Assembly: GCA_964484515.1 (NCBI GenBank)
Contig: CAZAGT010000366.1
Span: 1-5,121 of the forward strand
Length of the DNA: 5,121 nucleotides
Direction: 5' to 3'
From: CAZAGT01 sp964484515
Lineage (GTDB): Bacteria > Desulfobacterota > DSM-4660 > Desulfatiglandales > HGW-15
The notes under the pieces are model-generated. The model searched no databases and had not been told where the DNA came from. It saw nothing but the letters and a program-made list of their open reading frames with translations. Made by a program: the position numbers and the translations under genes. The first letter of the stretch is position 1. Every line of letters starts with the position of its first letter. This document shows positions 1 through 4,874 of this stretch, in pieces.

Positions 1-2
1 GT

Positions 3-116
3 GTGGTAGAGATAGCTAGTCGTCGCCATGATCGGCCTCCTCTCGATTCTGGTTTGTCAGGACTCAGAATGAGAGATACTGCCTCGGCGACGATTTTTCT
101 ATAGCATCACTACCAC
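3..116. repeat. Long imperfect inverted repeat (hairpin of about 114 nt)
   Basis: Three nested paired blocks are visible: GTGGTAG (3-9) with CTACCAC (110-116), GAT plus GCTA (11-13, 15-18) with TAGC plus ATC (102-108), and TCGTCGCC (20-27) with GGCGACGA (86-93). An inner hairpin pairs TCTC and ATTCTG (41-44, 46-51) with CAGAAT and GAGA (65-74). The right arm of the TCGTCGCC stem is followed at once by five T residues (94-98), so on the + strand it could end transcription of a gene left of the window. It could also be a MITE-like element or a structured RNA. The repeat may extend beyond the window edge. Confidence 0.55.
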
Positions 117-145
117 CCGCATCTCATTCAACCATTATCGACACC

Positions 146-159
146 CCGGCATTTGCCGG
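146..159. repeat. Small perfect GC-rich hairpin
   Basis: CCGGC (146-150) and GCCGG (155-159) pair around an ATTT loop. No T-run follows on either strand, so this is not a canonical terminator. It lies in a stretch (117-252) where I see no gene. Confidence 0.35.
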
Positions 160-252
160 ATGAACCAAAAAGATTAAGATTACAGGCACCCTAACCTCAA
201 GTGTCCGTCCTGTGCCCACCATCAAGATCTCGGTAGGGAACATAGATTTCTC

Positions 253-282
253 TTGACAGCATTTTGGAGTGTGAACTATTTT
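253..282 (+). promoter_or_regulatory. Candidate sigma70-type promoter
   Basis: A perfect -35 hexamer TTGACA (253-258) is followed after 18 bp by TATTTT (277-282), which matches four of six bases of the -10 consensus, including the key first two and last positions. Transcription would start near 290. It would first reach the short frames at 341-693 and then the DUF362 gene at 690, giving that gene a leader of about 400 nt. This is the best promoter-like sequence I found upstream of 690. It is a motif match only. Confidence 0.45.
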
Positions 283-317
283 ATACCAATTCAGTAAGGT
301 TTAGATCCTCCAGTGGT

Positions 318-336
318 TAACCTCATTCAAAGGTTA
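318..336 (+). promoter_or_regulatory. Small hairpin covering a weak Shine-Dalgarno
   Basis: TAACCT (318-323) pairs perfectly with AGGTTA (331-336) around a 7-nt loop. The right arm includes most of AAAGG (329-333), the only Shine-Dalgarno-like sequence for the short frame starting at 341. If that frame is translated, the hairpin could reduce ribosome access. The stem is only 6 bp and AT-rich, so it may be chance. Confidence 0.2.
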
Positions 337-340
337 TCTG

Positions 341-487
341 ATGGATAAACCGCCAGACGCCCGCTTTCAAAGCCACTCCGAGAGGTTCCGGAATGGACCT
401 TCTTCAAGAATTCCAATTGTCCGTCGATTTCGCTTAGAGCCTGGTAAAGACATCCCCGAGGTTTCAGATCTCTGTCGTCTTGGCTAA
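341..487 (+). CDS. Possible 48-residue hypothetical peptide
   Basis: ATG at 341 opens a 48-codon frame ending in TAA at 485-487. A weak Shine-Dalgarno AAAGG lies 7 nt upstream, and the start is about 50 nt downstream of the start point predicted for the 253-282 promoter. The peptide begins MDKPPDARFQ, is rich in arginine and proline, and has no membrane segment or motif I recognise. The next short frame (506) is in the same phase, separated by this TAA and six codons, so the two might be halves of one broken gene. It could equally be chance or a leader peptide. Confidence 0.25.
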   Translation: MDKPPDARFQSHSERFRNGPSSRIPIVRRFRLEPGKDIPEVSDLCRLG

Positions 488-505
488 CGGTCGGAGGCGC
501 AGATC

Positions 506-637
506 ATGATCATTATGTTGCGATGCAATGATTGGAGAATGAGAGCTATTCTAGTATTGACGCTGGCGCGCGGTACGAGCCGAAATCGAGCGCCGATCCG
601 ACAAGTCTTCGGACAGCCGGGGAAAGGAGGTGAGTGA
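506..637 (+). CDS. Possible 43-residue hypothetical peptide
   Basis: ATG at 506 has a good Shine-Dalgarno, GGAGG at 493-497, with an 8-nt spacer. The 43-codon frame begins MIIMLRCNDW, holds a short hydrophobic patch (AILVLTLA, residues 14-21), then becomes basic, and ends at TGA 635-637. That stop overlaps the GTG at 634-636 of the next short frame by the GTGA arrangement typical of coupled translation. I recognise no family. The ribosome site and overlap are what support it; the composition is not clearly coding. An opposing minus-strand frame over the same bases has no better support. Confidence 0.28.
   Translation: MIIMLRCNDWRMRAILVLTLARGTSRNRAPIRQVFGQPGKGGE
623..633 (+). promoter_or_regulatory. 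Full-length Shine-Dalgarno match without a well-spaced start
   Basis: AAAGGAGGTGA at 623-633 contains a 10-base perfect complement to the usual 16S rRNA 3' end. No ATG, GTG or TTG lies at the usual distance. GTG at 634 is only 3 nt past GGAGG, and the in-frame TTG at 646 is 15 nt away. The DUF362 start at 690 has its own site (AAAGGAG, 676-682). The match may serve GTG 634, act as a ribosome standby site, or be coincidental. Confidence 0.4.
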
Positions 638-693
638 AAGGGATCTTGGCTTTTAACGCAAACCATTTCGATCTGAAAGGAGAAGGGCCATGA
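634..693 (+). CDS. Possible 19-residue leader peptide coupled to the DUF362 gene
   Basis: GTG at 634 opens a 19-codon frame that ends in TGA at 691-693 and overlaps the DUF362 start as ATGA (690-693). A full-length Shine-Dalgarno lies directly upstream, but its spacing to this GTG is unusually short. The peptide reads roughly MKGILAFNANHFDLKGEGP. It has no run of one amino acid that would suggest attenuation. If translated, its main role would be to deliver ribosomes to the downstream start. It was judged from start, stop and ribosome-site geometry only. Confidence 0.27.
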   Translation: MKGILAFNANHFDLKGEGP

Positions 694-1874
694 AGGACAA
701 GGATGTGTGCAGGCGACAATTCTTTAAGGACGTAGCGAAGTATGGCGGGTTGGCGAGTGTCGGAATGATTGCGATGCTCAAGGCCAGGGAGGCGGGTGCC
801 GTTGCTGACCTGGACAGGTTTGCAGCTTCCGAAGCGTGGAAGTTTAGGGATGTTTACATGGACCAGGTCGACGAATTCATCCGCAACGCGCCGCTTCCGG
901 AGGGGTATTTCACAAAGGAACCGGAGGAGTTCGTCAACAACATGAACCCGGTGAATTGGTCGCACCTCCATCAGAACTGGTACACGGGTAATGGAGGTGA
1001 ATCGCTCGTAAGCGTGATCCAATCGACGCCGCTCGACAAGGACATCAAAGGCGACATCAAGCGCTCCGTCGAAAAGATTGGAGGCTTCGGAAGGTGCCTG
1101 AACAAGAACGACCGCATCCTGATCAAGCCGAACACCAACTCGGGCGATGAATGGCCCCGGGGAGGCACGGACTATCGCTTTCTGGACGCCCTGATCCAGA
1201 TCCTGCACGACGAGGGCTACGGAAATGTGTCGGTCGGGGACAGCTGCGGCCCCTGGGGCCCCACCGAGCGGGTCATGAAGATGCTGAGATTCGATGAAGT
1301 CTGCAAGAAGAACGGGGTGGAGTTCATCGATTTCGACAAGAGCAAGTGGATGAACGTGACCAATTCGAACGCGGAGTATCTCGGAAGATTCGGAGGGGGC
1401 GACGGGACCGTCGCGTATGCCGAACCCCTGCGCCACTTCGACAAGATCATTTACCAGCCGATCATGAAGACCCACTGCACGGCCGGTTTCACCATGGGCC
1501 TGAAACTATCGGTCGGAATCCTCCACCGCGATGACCGGGGGAACCAGCTGCACCCCCTGAACCACATCTTCAACAAGCAGGCGGTCGGCGAGATCAACAT
1601 TCCCATCAAGCCGGACCTGGTCATCATGGACGGCCGCCGCTCCCTCATCGCCGGCGGGCCTTCCCACGGAGAAGAGGTCGCTCCCGGCTTCATCGTCGCT
1701 TCCGGAGATCAGGTGGCCAATGATGTGACGGGCGTTCAAATCCTACAGGAATGGTATCCAACGGTGCCGAATATGATCACGATGTACGTCTGGAATTACC
1801 CGCAGATCTCGCAGGCCGTGAAAGTGGGCTGCGGTTACGCGCGCCGTCCCGAAGACGTCAAGATTGTGCTTTAA
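690..1874 (+). CDS. DUF362 domain-containing protein with Tat-type signal
   Basis: The 394-residue product belongs to the DUF362 family, whose biochemical role is largely undefined. Family hallmarks are in order: RILIKPNTN (142-150), GYGNVSVGDSCG (176-187), the core MKTHCTAGFTMGLKLSVGIL (259-278), then DLVIMDGRRSLIAGGPSHGE (309-328) and SGDQVANDVTGVQIL (338-352). The N-terminus has CRRQFFK (7-13), a good match to the twin-arginine motif, then a modest hydrophobic stretch (about 19-30) and AGAVA near 39, so export of a folded protein is likely. Cysteines occur at 7, 136, 186, 205, 263 and 381, but no ferredoxin-type CxxCxxC cluster is present, unlike DUF362 proteins that carry a 4Fe-4S domain. 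The ATG start has AAAGGAG 7 nt upstream, and its start overlaps the stop of a possible 19-codon frame. A strong terminator 22 nt past the stop suggests transcription ends here. The family call is firm; substrate and cofactor are unknown. Confidence 0.9.
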   Translation: MKDKDVCRRQFFKDVAKYGGLASVGMIAMLKAREAGAVADLDRFAASEAWKFRDVYMDQVDEFIRNAPLPEGYFTKEPEEFVNNMNPVNWSHLHQNWYTGNGGESLVSVIQSTPLDKDIKGDIKRSVEKIGGFGRCLNKNDRILIKPNTNSGDEWPRGGTDYRFLDALIQILHDEGYGNVSVGDSCGPWGPTERVMKMLRFDEVCKKNGVEFIDFDKSKWMNVTNSNAEYLGRFGGGDGTVAYAEPLRHFDKIIYQPIMKTHCTAGFTMGLKLSVGILHRDDRGNQLHPLNHIFNKQAVGEINIPIKPDLVIMDGRRSLIAGGPSHGEEVAPGFIVASGDQVANDVTGVQILQEWYPTVPNMITMYVWNYPQISQAVKVGCGYARRPEDVKIVL

Positions 1875-1896
1875 TCACGATAAGTGAGCCCAACTA

Positions 1897-1950
1897 AGGA
1901 AGCCCCCTCCAACCCATGGCCATCATGGGGGATGGGGCTTCTTCTATTTC
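1897..1950 (+). terminator. Rho-independent terminator after the DUF362 gene
   Basis: A long near-perfect hairpin pairs GAAGCCCC (1899-1906) with GGGGCTTC (1934-1941), CC (1909-1910) with GG (1930-1931), and CCCATG (1913-1918) with CATGGG (1924-1929), around a 5-nt loop. It is followed by the T-rich TTCTATTTCT. It ends the + strand DUF362 transcript. Because the decarboxylase gene converges from the right with no clear terminator of its own, the stem may also stop that transcript, but the T-run on the minus side is poor. Confidence 0.85.
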
Positions 1951-2068
1951 TCAGGATTTCCTTGCCTGCGCTCACTCTCGACCCCCCCGGGGCGGGCCCC
2001 GGTTTCACCCGGCTGCGGACAGCGGGATGAGCGGCAGTCCCCGGAGGAGCTGGTTCTGCGACGGGCCC
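1951..2068. other. Convergent spacer with GC-rich palindrome
   Basis: This 118-bp stretch lies between the terminator and the stop of the decarboxylase gene. I see no gene. It holds CCGGGG (1987-1992) paired with CCCCGG (1997-2002) around CGGG, next to a run of seven C. No T-run follows the stem on the minus strand, so it is not a canonical terminator for the decarboxylase gene, although it could slow the polymerase. Confidence 0.4.
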
Positions 2069-2827
2069 CTAAAAGTTGTACTCATCAAGCCTTTCAGCTT
2101 TGTAAAAGGCGTTCGATCGTGGAAGAACCATGAGAAATTGAGAAATGAAATCGATTTCAGCTACGCCCTTTTCCAAGTGGCATTCGAACACGTGGCCGCC
2201 CGCCTTCTGGTCTTCAGTCACAAAATGAAAATGGTAACCCGGAATATTGATTCCCTTGACATAGCTTGGACTCCAAAAGCCCACGAGGGTGCAGCGCACA
2301 TTTCGAAATTCAGAGATCTGTTGAGTCTCGAATACCTTGTGCAAAGACCCGTAGGGAGGCTTTTGGCGGGGGATGCTCCTAGATCTTATATACTTGAATG
2401 TGCCTCTTATCCTGATCGCATGAAAGATGTTCTTTGTCGGCAGCTCCTTGTCCAGGAGTTGTTTCAGTGAGTCATAGTCCTTGACCTCGTCTAAGGAGAC
2501 CATCTTGTCGGGCTCAAAAAAGGTCACCGCAGCAAACGGGGTACGCATGGAATCCGACGCGTGCAATGCGGTTCCATTGGCCTTTATTTGAAAGCACTCT
2601 CCATCCAGGACAACCATCTCCCCATCAATCGCATTGAACGTTCCGATTCCAAAGTCCCCTCGTTGCTTCAGTTCTTTGATGCTGAAGTCGCCTTCCTGAA
2701 CACCCTGGTCCAAGGCATTGAACATCGATGTCTGGAACAGGACATCCCGCGACCCCTCAGCATGCGTGTTAGCCGGCAGAAACACAACAAACGACACGAT
2801 CATGAGTGCATAACCAAGATTCCTCAT
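2069..2827 (-). CDS. budA: Acetolactate decarboxylase, exported form
   Basis: This enzyme (ALDC, also called AlsD) converts 2-acetolactate to acetoin and CO2 in the butanediol pathway. At 252 residues it is near the usual length. Family signatures are GDFGIGTFNAIDGEMVVLDG (57-76, with Glu70), YIRSRSIPRQKPPY (146-159, with Arg150 as the likely catalytic arginine) and GYHFHFVTEDQKAGGHVFEC (197-216). His199, His201 and His212 match the three zinc ligands known in the family. Residues 1-23 form a clear signal peptide, with a hydrophobic stretch LGYALMIVSFVVFL and likely cleavage after THA, so the enzyme should act outside the cytoplasm, whereas the Bacillus subtilis protein is cytoplasmic. The C-terminus stops at DEYNF and seems to lack the last segment that carries a conserved glutamate in characterised enzymes. 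The ATG start has GGAGG with about 6 nt spacing. The gene lies 94 bp downstream of the FMN-binding protein gene on the same strand, so they may share a transcript. Confidence 0.93.
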   Translation of the reverse strand: MRNLGYALMIVSFVVFLPANTHAEGSRDVLFQTSMFNALDQGVQEGDFSIKELKQRGDFGIGTFNAIDGEMVVLDGECFQIKANGTALHASDSMRTPFAAVTFFEPDKMVSLDEVKDYDSLKQLLDKELPTKNIFHAIRIRGTFKYIRSRSIPRQKPPYGSLHKVFETQQISEFRNVRCTLVGFWSPSYVKGINIPGYHFHFVTEDQKAGGHVFECHLEKGVAEIDFISQFLMVLPRSNAFYKAERLDEYNF

Positions 2828-2852
2828 CTTCGCCCTCCGTTAAGCAAAAGTT

Positions 2853-2885
2853 TTAAGGGACCAAATCAAACCGGATCAACTCCAT
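2853..2885 (-). CDS. Possible 10-codon upstream frame before budA
   Basis: On the minus strand a strong AAGGAG (complement of 2893-2898) sits 7 nt before an ATG that opens MELIRFDLVP, ending in TAA 25 nt before the decarboxylase start. It is out of frame with budA, so it is not an alternative start. It may be a leader peptide that feeds ribosomes to budA, or chance. The ribosome site is the only support. Confidence 0.25.
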   Translation of the reverse strand: MELIRFDLVP

Positions 2886-2921
2886 CACACCACTCCTTCC
2901 GACACCGATAGAGATGGTCGG

Positions 2922-3719
2922 TCAAGGAGGTCCTTTGACGTATTTCAAGAATACGGCGACAATGACTTTGACCGCGATGAGCACCGTACGGGATGACTCG
3001 GTCGCCCCCGAAACGGCATTGATTTCCTCACCGTAACGTAAGGTCTTCGACGACTTGTTGGCAAACTGGGCCAGAAATCGCTCTGTCGCCACCTCTTGAG
3101 GCTTTTCCGCCTTGAGATCCATCACGGCCACCGCCTTGATAGTCCCATCCGGGTTCAGGGCCACCCCTACATGATGATATGCCCGGTAGGTCCTACCGTG
3201 AAGCACCAGAAAGCCTGCCGCCCCCGTGAGCGCCCCACTCTTGTCCTTCCCCAAAACAAACGGAATCGAAGAGGGCACCGACTGGAGATTGAATCTCCTG
3301 GCCATGGTCTCCTGTTCTTTTCTTTCAAGCGAAATAACCTTTTCAGAGAGCTCACTCCCCTCCGGGATGTGCCGCTCGATAAACGCTTCCTTTGAAATGT
3401 ATTGGACTGCCAGGGCTCCGTGGGCCAGGGGCGTTAGAAAGAGGAAGAGAGATACTGTAATCAGGATGGGGCTTGAGACATCTCTTAGTCCGTGCCTGAA
3501 ATGGCGAAGGGCCCCAAGGACCGACGAAAAGCCCCTCTTCAGCATCTGGAGTCTGGCGGATTTGCCAGCACGCATAGGCCGATAATGCAACCTAGGGGGC
3601 TGCCGCTCCCCATTTTTCATGTAAGAGCCAGATATCTCCCTCGAATTCACGTTCCGAATTCGAAGGACTTGGCGGCCCGGACCTCTGTGCGGACAGACAA
3701 GAAGGCGTGGGCGCGGCAT
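2922..3719 (-). CDS. FMN-binding domain protein (RnfG/NqrC-type), exported
   Basis: The C-terminal half is an FMN_bind domain (PF04205-like). GAAGFLVLHGRTYRAYHHVG (166-185), NPDGTIKAVAVMDLKAEKP (189-207) and NAVSGATESS (234-243) are typical. In this family ApbE attaches FMN by a phosphoester bond to the threonine of the S/T-G-A-T motif, here Thr240. The usual aspartate three residues before the motif's serine is replaced by Asn234. A hydrophobic segment SPILITVSLFLFLTPLAHGALA (83-104) is a signal peptide or membrane anchor, so the flavin domain should face the periplasm and may pass electrons there. The start is uncertain. ATG at 3719 has GAGG 6 nt upstream and is taken here, but it places 80 Arg-rich residues before the signal. 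ATG codons at 3620, 3575 and 3545 would give a more normal signal peptide but lack well-placed ribosome sites. No electron-transfer partner or apbE is in the window. Confidence 0.85.
   Translation of the reverse strand: MPRPRLLVCPHRGPGRQVLRIRNVNSREISGSYMKNGERQPPRLHYRPMRAGKSARLQMLKRGFSSVLGALRHFRHGLRDVSSPILITVSLFLFLTPLAHGALAVQYISKEAFIERHIPEGSELSEKVISLERKEQETMARRFNLQSVPSSIPFVLGKDKSGALTGAAGFLVLHGRTYRAYHHVGVALNPDGTIKAVAVMDLKAEKPQEVATERFLAQFANKSSKTLRYGEEINAVSGATESSRTVLIAVKVIVAVFLKYVKGPP
3641..3663. promoter_or_regulatory. Perfect dyad TCGAATTC-N7-GAATTCGA, candidate operator
   Basis: Two 8-bp arms (3641-3648 and 3656-3663) form a perfect inverted repeat with a 7-bp spacer, and each arm contains the palindrome GAATTC. 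It falls inside the 5' end of the FMN protein gene if translation starts at 3719, but 20-43 bp upstream of the alternative ATG at 3620. That position would suit an operator. No regulator gene is in the window, and function is inferred from symmetry only. Confidence 0.35.
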
Positions 3720-3788
3720 CTTTCACCTCATTTCGGGATCGTAAAAATTAGCAGGTTGCCATTTACGGCTGGAATCCGGCCCGATGGT

Positions 3789-3817
3789 ATCTCAATGAGA
3801 AACAGAATCAGGGTCAA
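3789..3817 (-). promoter_or_regulatory. Weak candidate promoter for the FMN protein gene
   Basis: On the minus strand TTGACC (complement of 3812-3817) is followed after 17 bp by TGAGAT (complement of 3789-3794). The -35 element is good and the -10 element is poor (three of six). It lies in the 263-bp gap between the NTF2-like gene and the FMN protein gene, about 70 bp before the ATG at 3719. No terminator for the NTF2-like gene was seen in this gap, so read-through is also possible. Confidence 0.22.
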
Positions 3818-3982
3818 TTATGCACAGATGTGGTTACGATACCAGAAAAATCTCAGTTGGGATTGATTTGTTGGGGTGCTGGAAGTCGTGCCCTCTGTTT
3901 TCATTTTTGGCCTTCGGTCCACACTTTTCGGTCACGGAGGGCTCGGCGGAACGAGTATGGCTCAGGATCAAATCGTCGGCAA

Positions 3983-4480
3983 TCAGATGCCGGTGGCCCA
4001 GTCCGCGTCGCGGATACCCCTTGCTTCCAGGGCTTCTTTAGGTAAAGCTATTGGATACCCATTTGGTTCATAGGGATAGTCACCGATTTCATGTCGAGCG
4101 ACACCCTCTTGGGCAGGACAAGCGTAGTATGCCCTGATTTCCGTGATACGCCCATCATCGTCAAATCGATACCATTCGTCACCCCTTAGATAGCCCTTCA
4201 TCTTCGGTTTGAAGTGAGTCCATTCGACCACGGCCTCCTGTGCCTCCGAATCGATAATCACCCGGTCAACCGTCCACCACGAACCTAGCTCCTTGACACA
4301 CCTCGTCCAACAGGCAGCTATGGCAGCAGCACCTCGGAGCGTGCCGAAAGGACTCCCTTCAGGAAAATAGTGAAATGCATTCGCAGCGAAATAGGACTTG
4401 ATCATATTCGCATCAGCCTTGTTGCAGGCATCGACGTAGCCACGAACGGCCTTTTCAATTGTTTCTCGGCGTAACGACAA
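3983..4480 (-). CDS. NTF2/SnoaL-like domain protein
   Basis: The 165-residue product is a nuclear-transport-factor-2-like (SnoaL-like) protein, a cone-shaped alpha+beta fold used by small enzymes and ligand-binding proteins. Typical features are an N-terminal helix ETIEKAVRGYVDACNKADAN (6-25), FAANAFHYFPEGSPFGTLRG (31-50) with the usual loop before a helix, and strands VDRVIIDSEAQEAVVEWTHF (71-90) and EWYRFDDDGRITEIRAYY (102-119). After the core comes a tail of about 45 residues (EIGDYPYEPNGYPIALPKEA, 131-150) that I cannot assign. There is no signal peptide, so it should be cytoplasmic. The start codon is TTG at 4480, chosen because AAGGAGG lies 5 nt upstream and no ATG fits as well. The fold call is good, but the substrate cannot be predicted. 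It is followed by a 263-bp gap, so it is probably transcribed separately from the FMN protein gene. Confidence 0.82.
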   Translation of the reverse strand: MSLRRETIEKAVRGYVDACNKADANMIKSYFAANAFHYFPEGSPFGTLRGAAAIAACWTRCVKELGSWWTVDRVIIDSEAQEAVVEWTHFKPKMKGYLRGDEWYRFDDDGRITEIRAYYACPAQEGVARHEIGDYPYEPNGYPIALPKEALEARGIRDADWATGI

Positions 4481-4484
4481 GGGA

Positions 4485-4494
4485 ACCTCCTTCT
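4485..4494 (-). promoter_or_regulatory. Strong ribosome binding site fixing a TTG start
   Basis: The minus strand reads AGAAGGAGGT here, a near full-length Shine-Dalgarno. GGAGG is followed by 5 nt and then the TTG at 4480. This site decides the start of the NTF2-like gene. Confidence 0.8.
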
Positions 4495-4508
4495 CTTAAT
4501 AACGTGAA

Positions 4509-4538
4509 GACCACTACCCGAGTAAACCATCAGTGGTC
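4509..4538. promoter_or_regulatory. Dyad GACCACT-N16-AGTGGTC upstream of the NTF2-like gene
   Basis: Perfect 7-bp arms (4509-4515 and 4532-4538) lie 29-58 bp before the TTG start. Arm centres are 23 bp apart, about two helical turns, which suits a dimeric regulator. One arm overlaps a minus-strand TTGACC (complement of 4535-4540) that could be a -35 box, though no good -10 box follows. It could instead form an RNA hairpin in the 5' leader. Confidence 0.3.
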
Positions 4539-4608
4539 AACCCTAGGTTTCAGAGCAATAACTTCCCATGCTTATTCCGGTAGCCCATCAACATAGCAGC
4601 GAAGATAA

Positions 4609-4874
4609 AGGCCTTTCAGGAGACATATCATAGAGTTGTTACAGGAGATGCACAATGACGCTTCACTATCATTTCCTGCTGACATAGACCTGTTGTCAAT
4701 TAGGGACAAAGCTATGAAGGAGCGCCATGTTGACGGTATATCAAAGATCGGGAGAACCTCGGCGTATTGCAGAAAACCCTGTCGGGCTTAGATGAGTACC
4801 GATGAAATAGCCGGGATCGGGTCAAGCGGAAGGACTACCGATACAAGGTCACGTCAAGTTTCACAATAACCTAG
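4609..4874 (+). pseudogene. Possible decayed fragment of an unidentified coding sequence
   Basis: One frame stays open from 4609 to about 4737 and reads with protein-like composition (IIELLQEMHNDASLSF, then SIRDKAMKERHVDG). A one-base loss near 4735-4738 would shift it into a second frame that continues YIKDRENLGVLQKTLSGLDEYR, meets TGA at 4803-4805, and goes on as NSRDRVKRKDYRYKV to TAG at 4872-4874. Joined, this gives about 88 residues rich in charged amino acids and leucine, like a helical protein fragment. There is no convincing start or ribosome site. I do not recognise the family. The frame joining is inference; random open frames of this length do occur. Confidence 0.3.

Noticed and set aside
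484..666. 60-codon minus-strand frame in the DUF362 leader
   Set aside because: No ribosome site or family match; the opposite strand has better start signals.
300..689. Possible riboswitch in the long leader
   Set aside because: I looked for cobalamin-type conserved boxes and saw no convincing match.
546..1475. 309-codon open frame on the minus strand opposite the DUF362 gene
   Set aside because: It lies antisense to a firmly identified gene, has no family resemblance and no convincing ribosome site. Codon bias of the real gene explains the open frame.
1916..2470. 184-codon open frame on the + strand opposite budA
   Set aside because: It starts inside the terminator hairpin and is antisense to the decarboxylase; the translation shows no recognisable domain.
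2561..2911. 116-codon open frame on the + strand
   Set aside because: It is antisense to the 5' part of budA and its leader, with no recognisable domain.
2901..2921. CCGAC/GTCGG hairpin just after the FMN gene stop
   Set aside because: Only a 5-bp stem with a long loop and no T-run; too weak for a terminator between the FMN gene and budA.
3767..3781. GGCTGG-AAT-CCGGCC hairpin in the gap between NTF2-like and FMN genes
   Set aside because: Short stem with one wobble and no T-run on the minus strand, so it cannot be called a terminator.
3096..3866. Several + strand and minus-strand frames over the FMN protein gene
   Set aside because: All overlap the FMN-binding gene in other frames, are rich in Arg and Pro, and lack domains.
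3820..4073. Three overlapping + strand frames of 65-73 codons
   Set aside because: They cover the gap and the 3' end of the NTF2-like gene in all three phases; none has a good ribosome site or recognisable sequence.
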